Assembly: GCF_000260135.1 (NCBI RefSeq)
Contig: NZ_JH651384.1
Location: 3,190,001 to 3,254,000 of the forward strand
Direction: 5' to 3'
Source: Thiothrix nivea DSM 5205
GTDB taxonomy: Bacteria; Pseudomonadota; Gammaproteobacteria; Thiotrichales; Thiotrichaceae
Length of the DNA: 64,000 nucleotides
The notes beneath the pieces are model-generated. The model saw only the letters and a program-made list of their open reading frames with translations. It had not been told where the DNA came from and ran no database searches. Each line of letters starts with the position of its first letter. Position 1 is the first letter of the stretch. This document shows positions 9,401-16,617 of this stretch, in pieces. The position numbers and the translations under genes were made by a program.

Positions 9401-10267
9401 ATGGGAACGGTCGAAAAAACTCCGAAAATGGACGATATCGAGCATGAATTGCACGATGTTGAGGATGAATTGCAGGATTTCGAGGAGCGTCAGGTCAGCG
9501 TAACCCGCACCTTGCAGATGATTGTCTACCCGGCAATGGTCGCCTTCATCATTCTGTCCGCCTATGGCTTTTATCTGGTGCAGTCGCTAACATCGGATGT
9601 CCATGAGTTGACGAAAACCATTTCAGACATGCACACTTCGGTGAAGGACAATATGGCGCAAATTTCGGGTAATATGAACACCATGACCGGGCAGATGGGC
9701 AGCCTGGTGGCTTCGACCAGCCAAATGACTTCCAACATCGTCGACATGAATGGCAGCACCCAGAATATGGCTGGCAACATGCAGCAGATGAATGCTTCTA
9801 CCCAGAATATGGCGGTATCAACTTACAATATGCAGCGTGATGTCTGGAGCATGAACAAGAACATTTCCGGCCCGATGAAGATGTTCAACAAGTTCACGCC
9901 GTTTGGCAGTGACAAGACTACGCCGTATGTCGTTCCGCCACCTGCTGTTGCAACCCCATACTACAATTATTATGGCTGGCCACAGGCTCCTACCGCGCAG
10001 GTGTCTGCGGAAGCAGTAGCTGCCAGCAATGCACCAGCAACACAACAAACCCTGCAGCCAGAGAACGGTGTTGCCGTTAATGCTGGTGCGCCTATGCCTA
10101 TGCCTGTGAGCGTGGAAACAGCGGTTGAGGCTGCGCCAGTGGAATCGGTGCCTGTGGTTGGGCCGCCAACGCCGGATGAGGGTGCGGCCACAGCCAGGGA
10201 TGGCCATAGTGCCATCATGCCAGAGCAGGATATGCTTGCTGCTGCCACCGCCATTGCCACCAAATAG
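9401..10267 (+). CDS. Membrane-anchored coiled-coil protein with Met/Asn/Thr-rich repeats
   Basis: 288 residues from ATG 9401 (AGGAG six to ten bases upstream); an upstream in-frame ATG at 9362 has no ribosome site. Order: an acidic, probably coiled-coil cytoplasmic N-terminus (IEHELHDVEDELQDFEERQ), one membrane helix near residues 41-64 (MIVYPAMVAFIILSAYGFYL), then a long heptad-like region with repeated QMTSN, MNGSTQNMAGN and MNASTQNMAVS (residues about 85-150), and an Ala/Pro-rich tail. No enzyme motif is visible. It resembles a structural rod or adaptor in shape only. It lies 9 bp before the dynamin-like GTPase gene. Confidence 0.65.
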   Translation: MGTVEKTPKMDDIEHELHDVEDELQDFEERQVSVTRTLQMIVYPAMVAFIILSAYGFYLVQSLTSDVHELTKTISDMHTSVKDNMAQISGNMNTMTGQMGSLVASTSQMTSNIVDMNGSTQNMAGNMQQMNASTQNMAVSTYNMQRDVWSMNKNISGPMKMFNKFTPFGSDKTTPYVVPPPAVATPYYNYYGWPQAPTAQVSAEAVAASNAPATQQTLQPENGVAVNAGAPMPMPVSVETAVEAAPVESVPVVGPPTPDEGAATARDGHSAIMPEQDMLAAATAIATK

Positions 10268-10276
10268 AGGATAATC

Positions 10277-11725
10277 ATGACGCCAGCCAAGCGAATGGAA
10301 CAGCGCCTGAAAAGGTTGCAGGAGCACCTCAAACGGGAAAATCCGGTGTTGGTTGATGCTGTCAACCAATATCGGGAACTGGATGCGGTTGCGCAGAAAC
10401 TTGGTTTGTTGACGAATGGCGAATCCTACGCGACCCAGATTTCCTGGTGGCCGCTGATTTCAGTCCTGGGGACGTTTTCAGCAGGCAAGTCCAGTTTTAT
10501 CAATACTTTTCTCGGTATCGACTTGCAGCGTACCGGCAATCAGGCGGTGGATGACCGTTTTACCGTGATTACCTTCAGCCCTGATGCGCAGGTGCGTACC
10601 CTGCCGGGGCTGGCGCTGGATGGTGACCCACGTTTCCCTTTCTACCAGATCAGTGAGGACATTGAGCATGTTTCCGCTGGTGAAGGGGCAAAAATTGATA
10701 ATTACCTGCAAATGAAGGTGGCCCCCAGCGAAAAGATACGCGGTAGGATTCTGATTGACTCACCGGGGTTTGATGCCGATGAGCAGCGCAAGGCAACCCT
10801 GCGGATTACCGACCACATTATTGAATTGTCCGATCTGGTGCTGGTGTTTTTCGATGCCCGCCACCCTGAGCCGGGTGCTATGCAGGATACCCTGGAACAC
10901 CTTGTCAAAGGGGCGATGCGCCGCAATGACAGCAGCAAATTCCTGTTTATCCTTAACCAGATTGACACTTCCGCGCGGGAAGACAATCTGGAGGATATTG
11001 TGTCGGCTTGGCAAAAGGCATTGGTGCAACAGGGTCTGTCCGCAGGTAGCTTCCATATTCTGTTCAATGACCGGTTGGCGACACCGGTGGCGGACGAGAA
11101 TGTTTGGGCGCGCTATGTTGCCAAGCGAGATGTCGACTATCGCCGGATTATGGCACGGGTGGATGGGGTAAACATTGAGCGTGTTTACCGTATCATCGGC
11201 AGTATGGAATCCTTGGCTAACCAGATTGAACAACAGGCGATTCCGCGCTTGCGCGAAGCTTTGCAGCGCTGGAAGAAACAAGTGCTGGCGGCGGATGCGC
11301 TGGTGTTTGGTTTGCTGGCAATAGCCTTTTTGGCCATGAGTGTGGAATTCGGCTACTGGGAAGGGCTGTTGTTCAACCCTCCATGGTTGGCTTCGCTTGC
11401 TGGTAATGTCTGGGCAACGGGCGCAATTATCATTGTGATTGCGTTGCTGGCTTTCGGCGTGCATTTCCTGATACGTAACCGTTTGGCCAAGCGGGTTGCA
11501 GAGCGTTTAAGCAAGGAAGAGACCTTCGGCAACTTGTCCACAGCATTCATGAAAAGCACCAAGGTCTGGCGCAGCATTTTTCAGGGTTCCCCGGCAGGCT
11601 GGAACCGGCGCACCCGTGCCCGGGTGGATGCGATACGCCACGCCACAGACCGTTTTGTGCAGCATTTGAATGACCGCTTCACCAGCCCTTCTGGTGATAA
11701 GGGCAAGTCTGGCAAGCAGGCTTAG
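10277..11725 (+). CDS. Dynamin-like GTPase with two membrane segments
   Basis: 482 residues. G1 P-loop GTFSAGKSSFINTFLG (about residue 65), a Thr-containing G2 region (DDRFTVITF), G3 DSPGFDADEQ and G4 NQIDT identify a dynamin/EHD-like GTPase. Two hydrophobic helices follow near residues 340-362 and 375-397, separated by a short loop, then a basic helical C-terminus. Bacterial relatives bind, tether or remodel membrane using GTP. The gene starts 9 bp after its neighbour with a GAGGA ribosome site, and the ApbE-like gene follows almost without a gap. What membrane it acts on is unknown. Confidence 0.8.
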   Translation: MTPAKRMEQRLKRLQEHLKRENPVLVDAVNQYRELDAVAQKLGLLTNGESYATQISWWPLISVLGTFSAGKSSFINTFLGIDLQRTGNQAVDDRFTVITFSPDAQVRTLPGLALDGDPRFPFYQISEDIEHVSAGEGAKIDNYLQMKVAPSEKIRGRILIDSPGFDADEQRKATLRITDHIIELSDLVLVFFDARHPEPGAMQDTLEHLVKGAMRRNDSSKFLFILNQIDTSAREDNLEDIVSAWQKALVQQGLSAGSFHILFNDRLATPVADENVWARYVAKRDVDYRRIMARVDGVNIERVYRIIGSMESLANQIEQQAIPRLREALQRWKKQVLAADALVFGLLAIAFLAMSVEFGYWEGLLFNPPWLASLAGNVWATGAIIIVIALLAFGVHFLIRNRLAKRVAERLSKEETFGNLSTAFMKSTKVWRSIFQGSPAGWNRRTRARVDAIRHATDRFVQHLNDRFTSPSGDKGKSGKQA

Positions 11726-11731
11726 TTGGGA

Positions 11732-12757
11732 ATGCGGCCTTATCTTCTTTATAAAGCGCCAGCCCTTGTGTTGGCGCTTTGTGTTTTGCTGCTGTCCGCC
11801 TGTGAACGGCAGTCAGGGTTAAAACTGGAGGGGATGCAGGGCACGGCTTTGTGGCATGTCACCCTAACTGACCCACCGGCAGATGTTGCCCCTGAAACCC
11901 TTCAGGCTGGTCTGGAACAGGCTATGGCTACATCGGCCAAACGGATTGCGAGCTGGGACAAAGATTCGGAAATTTCACGTTTCAACCAGTACCAAGAAGC
12001 TGGCTGGTTTCCCGTATCGGCGGAACTGGCGGAACTGGTCAGCATGACCCTGCAACTCAGCAAGCAAAGCAACGGCGTATATGATGTAACCATTGCCCCG
12101 TTGATCAAGTTGTGGGGGTTTGCTTCCCATGATGCAGCCAAGGATGTTGTGCCTTCCCAAGCCGATATTGATGCGGTGCTTGCCAAGGTGGGGTATCAGA
12201 AATTACAGGTGCGTCTTGACCCTCCTGCCTTGCGTAAAACCCAGGCTGACCTTCAAGTGGAACTGGCTTCCGTCGCGGATGGCTTTGCTGCGGATCAGGC
12301 CGGGCTGTATCTGGAGTCATTGGGGGTCAGGCAATACATGGTGGAAGTCGCTGGAGAAGTACGTGCCCGGGGCAAGAGTCCGCGCGGGGATGCTTGGCGG
12401 ATTGCCATTGAAAAGCCGCAGGAAGAGGGGCGGGCCATCCAACAAGGCGTGCATTTGGAGGATATGGGGCTGGCGACTTCTGGGGATTACCGGAACTTTT
12501 TTATCCAGGGCGGTAAACGTTATTCGCATACCATTGACCCCGCTAGCGGATACCCGGTCACCCATAACCTGGCGTCAGTCTCGGTTCTGGCGGATACTGC
12601 GGCACTTGCGGATGGCTATGCCACTGTATTGATGGCGCTGGGGGAAATCAAAGGCAAGCCTTTTGCTGAACAGCATGGTGTTTCTGCCTATTTTATCTGG
12701 CGCAAGCAAGACGCTTTTGAAACCTACGCTACGCCTGGGTTTGCAGCGTATTTTTAG
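11732..12757 (+). CDS. apbE: FAD:protein FMN transferase, ApbE family lipoprotein
   Basis: 341 residues from the ATG at 11732. Signal peptide with lipobox LLSAC (Cys about residue 24) places it on the periplasmic side as a lipoprotein. ApbE features seen: SEISRFNQ near the N-terminus, VASVADGFAADQ with the FAD-binding region, MGLATSGDYRNFF, and the Mg-binding HTIDPASGYPV box. The family transfers FMN from FAD to a Thr in flavoprotein acceptors. No RnfG/NqrC-type acceptor is visible in the window, so its target is unknown. The start follows the GTPase stop by six bases. Confidence 0.9.
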   Translation: MRPYLLYKAPALVLALCVLLLSACERQSGLKLEGMQGTALWHVTLTDPPADVAPETLQAGLEQAMATSAKRIASWDKDSEISRFNQYQEAGWFPVSAELAELVSMTLQLSKQSNGVYDVTIAPLIKLWGFASHDAAKDVVPSQADIDAVLAKVGYQKLQVRLDPPALRKTQADLQVELASVADGFAADQAGLYLESLGVRQYMVEVAGEVRARGKSPRGDAWRIAIEKPQEEGRAIQQGVHLEDMGLATSGDYRNFFIQGGKRYSHTIDPASGYPVTHNLASVSVLADTAALADGYATVLMALGEIKGKPFAEQHGVSAYFIWRKQDAFETYATPGFAAYF

Positions 12758-12953
12758 TGCTGTAATTGCGTCTTGATGTGCTTTGGGTAATCGCCAATCT
12801 GGCTATGTGTTTATTCTATTCCCAATGAATTAAGTAATTTATTTATTGGAAAATAAATAAAATTTGGTATCAATATCGTTTTGGCGTGCTGATTTGTTGT
12901 TGAAATGTGATATAAAAAAGTGTGAAAAAGCATTCTGTGAAAGGATAGCTTTT

Positions 12954-13757
12954 ATGGGAGTGTTAGACTTGAAACATGGAGTAGTGTTAATCATGAGTCT
13001 GTTTGAAATAAAAAAATCCACATTAATAAAAATAATCATTGGTTCGCTGATCTCAGTGACCTCACTAACTGGTTGTTCAACCCTCAATAACATGGTTGAA
13101 CTGAATTCCGGGTCTGATTCAGAAATGGATAGTCAGGATATAGCCAAGTATGCCCGTAGTCAGGAAGATGTTTATCGGTCGTTGCTCACGCTTGCAGGAT
13201 TGCCCGACCATCCAGCCACAACCGATGAATGGAACCAGTTCATTATGGCAGGTGTCCAGTATTCCAATCAGAAATGTGAAAATTATCTTGACGCGGTGCA
13301 ATGGGCGAAAAAAGGCAGCCTCCGCGACGGAAGCCTGCTCGGGCAAACAGGCGCCTTTACCAATAGCATTATGGGTGTAGCCAAAGCTAGCGCCCGTGAA
13401 TTGGCGATGACAGCGGCAGCCTTTGGGTATGGACGTTCTGCATTTGAAACCTTCAACAGTGACCAGTTGGCAGGGCTGGAGTCCTCTACCATCCGCAAGC
13501 TGGTGCATGACATGCAACAACGCTATCTGGACGACCTGAATGCCAATCAGTATACCCAACGCTCTGGTGCGTTTAATGCCTTGCAAGGGTATATCCGCCT
13601 ATGTTTACCTGGCAATATCGAGGCAGAGGCAAATAATGCAGTCAGAGGGACTAAGCCAAGCAGCCGTTCGGCAACAGGTGGGGTCAATACGATGCCATAT
13701 ATTACTTTGGATGCCAATTCGGACGAGATGCCAAATTCAGAACCAAATGGATTCTAA
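12954..13757 (+). CDS. Hypothetical lipoprotein
   Basis: 267 residues from ATG 12954, selected for AAGGA eight bases upstream; ATG 12993 gives a more canonical signal peptide and is a real alternative. Lipobox SLTGC. The mature part is helical, with DIAKYARSQEDVYRSLLTLAG and a later KASARELAMTAAAFGYGR segment; no family is recognised. The AT-rich 200 bp upstream probably hold its own promoter, and base composition differs from the GC-richer operon before it. Confidence 0.65.
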   Translation: MGVLDLKHGVVLIMSLFEIKKSTLIKIIIGSLISVTSLTGCSTLNNMVELNSGSDSEMDSQDIAKYARSQEDVYRSLLTLAGLPDHPATTDEWNQFIMAGVQYSNQKCENYLDAVQWAKKGSLRDGSLLGQTGAFTNSIMGVAKASARELAMTAAAFGYGRSAFETFNSDQLAGLESSTIRKLVHDMQQRYLDDLNANQYTQRSGAFNALQGYIRLCLPGNIEAEANNAVRGTKPSSRSATGGVNTMPYITLDANSDEMPNSEPNGF

Positions 13758-13865
13758 TAATATTCTTATATAGACTTGATAGATTTATACCAGCCAAGCT
13801 CAAGATGGTTTAATGTACTACGTTTGACTTATGGAAGGCTTGCTATTTTTTCTGGGGTTGCGTAA

Positions 13866-13895
13866 TTTTTTTCGATTTGTGCTATAACAATAAAA
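13866..13895 (+). promoter_or_regulatory. Upstream element shared with the second DUF1566 lipoprotein gene
   Basis: A T-rich run, then TTGTGCTATAAC and AATAAAA. The core TTGTGCTATAA plus AATAAAA recurs at 15309-15332 before the paralogous gene, about 60-120 bp before each start. TATAAC/TATAAA would serve as -10 elements. A CTGAAG/CTTCAG hairpin follows here. Confidence 0.45.
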
Positions 13896-13949
13896 GCTGA
13901 AGTTGCTTCAGTTAATATTTTTATTAACTATCTCTATTGGTTATGGCTT

Positions 13950-15194
13950 ATGAAAGAAATTCTTGTTTCCAGAAAAGGTTTGGCAAATAAAACCTCCGGT
14001 TTGACAGTTGCCATCGTTTTACTGGCTTCTTTGTTGAGCGCCTGTGACAACAATAACAGTGCTGTAGGTGGAGCTACTGATACGTCAGGCACCAATAGCA
14101 GTGTGGGCGTGGATGGCTCAACAGGTGCTGGTGCAAGCGGTTCAACCACCACCGGTGGCACTGATAGCAGCACTGGTACTAGTGGTACTGGCATCGACGG
14201 CGCTGGAGGCACGGGCAGCACCGGAACTGGCACCGACGGCACTGGAGGCACGGGCAGCACCGGAACTGGCACCGACGGCACTGGAGGCACGGGCAGCACC
14301 GGAACTGGCACCGACGGTACTGGAGGCACGGGCAGCACCGGAACTGGCACCGACGGGACTGGAGGCACGGGCAGCACCGGAACTGGCACCGACGGGACTG
14401 GAGGCACGGGCAGCACCGGAACAGGCACCGACGGCACTGGAGGCACGGGCAGCACCGGAACAGGCACCGACGGTACTGGAGGCACGGGCAGCACCGGAAC
14501 TGGCACCGACGGCACTGGAGGCACGGGCAGCACCGGAACTGGCACTGGGGGCACGGGCAGCAGCACTGGTACCGAAGGGCGTTACACCAAGCTCGACGCT
14601 TCAGGAGCTTCCTTGGCCAGTGCGGCTGGCAGCTGGACATGCGTGAAAGACAATACCACCAGCCTGGTGTGGGAAATCAAGTCAAACACGGCGGGCGACC
14701 CACGTTACCGGGAGTGGCTCTATCAGCTAGGTCATGGCGGTATGTCGCCAGCTGGTGGTTCTTATCCCTGTGCTGGTGTAGGCACTTGTGATAGCGATGC
14801 CTACATCCAATTGGTGAACAGCATGGCGCTGTGTGGGAAAACCAACTGGCGTTTGCCCACGATCCTTGAACTGGTCGGTACTTCAGGTTCAACGACAGGC
14901 AGAGGGGAAGATGGAAAATTCCCTGAGCCAGGGGTTCCCACAGGTATTGCAAATTATGCCGCGACGGGTGACCCTGCCATAGATACCTCTGCCTTTAATG
15001 ACATGCGTTTTGCTGATGGAGCGGTTGTTGCTTTGTACCAGTATCCTTTCCTGTCTTCTTCCGTGTCGCCTTCTGGAACCCAAGTGGGTGCCAATTTCCT
15101 GGTTACAACGGACTTGTCGATGCAGATATGGCCTTTTGTCGGTATTAACCCACGCGATAACCTGACGCGCATCCGTCTGGTTTCTGGTAACTGA
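13950..15194 (+). CDS. DUF1566 (Lcl_C) lipoprotein with Gly/Thr-rich tandem repeat stalk
   Basis: 414 residues. Signal peptide with lipobox LLSAC. Residues about 80-200 are a Gly/Thr/Ser/Asp tandem repeat (nine 13-residue units at DNA positions 14196-14546). The C-terminal domain has the DUF1566/Lcl_C pattern: WTCVKDNTTSLVWEIKS, a Cys-flanked middle, and TNWRLPTILELVGTSG, ending in RIRLVSGN. This fold, related to C-type lectin/FGE-like domains, is common in exported adhesin-like proteins; the ligand is unknown. The next gene is a paralogue with a different repeat. Confidence 0.75.
   Translation: MKEILVSRKGLANKTSGLTVAIVLLASLLSACDNNNSAVGGATDTSGTNSSVGVDGSTGAGASGSTTTGGTDSSTGTSGTGIDGAGGTGSTGTGTDGTGGTGSTGTGTDGTGGTGSTGTGTDGTGGTGSTGTGTDGTGGTGSTGTGTDGTGGTGSTGTGTDGTGGTGSTGTGTDGTGGTGSTGTGTDGTGGTGSTGTGTGGTGSSTGTEGRYTKLDASGASLASAAGSWTCVKDNTTSLVWEIKSNTAGDPRYREWLYQLGHGGMSPAGGSYPCAGVGTCDSDAYIQLVNSMALCGKTNWRLPTILELVGTSGSTTGRGEDGKFPEPGVPTGIANYAATGDPAIDTSAFNDMRFADGAVVALYQYPFLSSSVSPSGTQVGANFLVTTDLSMQIWPFVGINPRDNLTRIRLVSGN
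14196..14546 (+). repeat. 39-bp coding tandem repeat, nine units
   Basis: Nine head-to-tail 39-bp units encode D-G-T-G-G-T-G-S-T-G-T-G-T; the first has Ala in place of the first Thr. Units differ mainly at the third base of a few codons, so copy number is probably recent and unstable. Each unit is a whole number of codons, so gain or loss keeps the frame. Confidence 0.95.
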
Positions 15195-15205
15195 TAATTA
15201 GTCCT

Positions 15206-15246
15206 GCTGATGGTTGTGTTTTTAAGACGCTTCCATCAGCTTTGTT
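15206..15246 (+). terminator. Terminator of first DUF1566 gene
   Basis: GCTGATGG (15206-15213) pairs with CCATCAGC (15233-15240), followed by TTTGTTT. It separates the two DUF1566 genes into independent transcription units. Confidence 0.7.
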
Positions 15247-15303
15247 TATCTTTTGATGTAAAAAAGCTGTAAAAATGCTCCCGTCAGTCTGTCTCGATTA
15301 AAT

Positions 15304-15333
15304 CTTTTTTCTATCTTGTGCTATAAATAAAAT
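15304..15333 (+). promoter_or_regulatory. Upstream element shared with first DUF1566 gene
   Basis: A TTTTTTC run followed by CTTGTGCTATAAATAAAAT; matches the element at 13866-13895. A GGCTTAATAAGTTAAGCC hairpin follows at 15334-15351. Confidence 0.45.
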
Positions 15334-15430
15334 CGGCTTAATAAGTTAAGCCAAGGAATGACTACAAACCCAATAAACCAGGAAAATGGATATGAAGATT
15401 GATTTTTTGTCTTTTGAGGAAAAAAGTATC

Positions 15431-16345
15431 ATGTTCCACAAGATGAAAAAAGTAGGGCTGATGGCGGCACTTGCCGTTTCTGTTTCTGTTTTGTCTGCTT
15501 GTGGCGGTGGCGGTAGCAGCACTGTTGATTCTACCGACACCGGTACGGGCACATCCACCACCGGTACAGGCACGTCCACCGGTACGGGCACGTCCACCGG
15601 TACGGGCACGTCCACCGGTACGGGCACGTCCACCGGTACGGGCACGTCCACCGGTACAGGCACGTCCACCGGTACGGGTACGGGCACATCCACCGGTACA
15701 GGCACGTCCACCGGTACGGGTACCGCTGCCAAAACATTTACCCAGATTCTGGATGCAAACAAGCGGGTCGCTTGTGTTACGGATTCATCCACCAGTCTGA
15801 CATGGGAAGTCAAGACAGTCCCATTCACTGATGCAGCTTCCGGCACCTCCCAGACCCGTGATTATCGTGACAAAGATTATGGCTATATTTGGGGTAATGG
15901 CGGGCCAGCGGCGGCAACTTCAGCGGATAAGGCCAGTGTACTGTTTGGTGGTGCTTCTACGGGAACCTTGACCAGTTCCTGCTCCATGGTAGGCAGCACT
16001 TTGGCCACGTGCGATACAAATGCTTATATCAAGGCGTTGAATGATGCGAAGCTGTGTGGCAAGTCAACCTGGCGTTTACCAACTACCGCTGAACTGAAAG
16101 GTTTGATTGATACTTCAGTTGCCAACGCGCCTTACATTTACTCTGCTGTTGGGCCAACCGAAGGGTATGACAACGGGACGGATAACCTCAATGCATTTAT
16201 CCGTGGCTATTGGACAAGCGATGCGGGTACAGCCTCTGGTACACGCAAAGTGGTAAACTTCTACAGTAAGGATGCAGCGCGCCAAGTGCCTGAGCACGTA
16301 GAAAGCTTCCAGTTCTACGATTTCATCCGCGCTGTTGCGAAATAA
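15431..16345 (+). CDS. DUF1566 (Lcl_C) lipoprotein with Thr/Gly/Ser repeat stalk
   Basis: 304 residues from ATG 15431 (GAGGA ten bases upstream; gives a short signal peptide with lipobox VLSAC). ATG 15392 also has AGGA at good spacing and would add 13 residues. After GGGGSS comes a Thr-Gly-Ser-rich stalk encoded by 18-bp repeats (15541-15722). The C-terminal Lcl_C domain shows SLTWEVK, CDTNAYIKALND, KSTWRLPTTAELKGLID, a YWTSD box and FIRAVAK. It is a paralogue of the preceding gene with an independently evolved stalk. Probably surface-exposed; partner unknown. Confidence 0.75.
   Translation: MFHKMKKVGLMAALAVSVSVLSACGGGGSSTVDSTDTGTGTSTTGTGTSTGTGTSTGTGTSTGTGTSTGTGTSTGTGTSTGTGTGTSTGTGTSTGTGTAAKTFTQILDANKRVACVTDSSTSLTWEVKTVPFTDAASGTSQTRDYRDKDYGYIWGNGGPAAATSADKASVLFGGASTGTLTSSCSMVGSTLATCDTNAYIKALNDAKLCGKSTWRLPTTAELKGLIDTSVANAPYIYSAVGPTEGYDNGTDNLNAFIRGYWTSDAGTASGTRKVVNFYSKDAARQVPEHVESFQFYDFIRAVAK
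15541..15722 (+). repeat. 18-bp coding tandem repeats
   Basis: Units of GGTACGGGCACGTCCACC (Gly-Thr-Gly-Thr-Ser-Thr), about nine copies with single-base variants and one six-base insertion. All length changes keep the frame. Confidence 0.9.
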
Positions 16346-16353
16346 GCAGCACG

Positions 16354-16614
16354 CTATCGGGTGGTAAACCAGCGAAGCGGGATTTCCCTCTTCACCCACT
16401 CATAAACTGTGGCGGCCTCCGGGTCGCCACAGCTTTTTCCGCCACACCCACCAGAACTACAAGCGGAAGCCTGCTCCCGCACTTTGCCCTTGCGCTGCCA
16501 ATAACTGAGTGCAAACCGTGCCGCGTCAGGCGATATGTCGAAATGGGTTGCCACATCATGCAGGCTGGCAACGCCATGCCGCTTCAGATAGTCGCGGATT
16601 TCACCCAGCAACAT
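16354..16614 (-). CDS. feoC: FeoC-like iron-transport regulator
   Basis: 86 residues: an N-terminal winged-helix domain (LLGEIRDYLKRHGVASLHDVATHF) followed by a small Cys cluster (Cys52, Cys57, Cys62; CxxxxCxxxxC), as in FeoC proteins that may carry an Fe-S cluster and modulate FeoB. It lies 3 bp after feoB in the feoA-feoB-feoC order of gammaproteobacteria. Confidence 0.8.
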   Translation of the reverse strand: MLLGEIRDYLKRHGVASLHDVATHFDISPDAARFALSYWQRKGKVREQASACSSGGCGGKSCGDPEAATVYEWVKREIPLRWFTTR

Positions 16615-16617
16615 GGC

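Noticed and set aside
14196-14546. CRISPR array
   Set aside because: Tandem coding repeat in frame, without spacers.
13934-14566. Minus-strand open frame of 210 codons over the 39-bp repeats
   Set aside because: A shadow of the repeat region of the DUF1566 gene; GC-rich repeats keep all frames open and it has no start signal.
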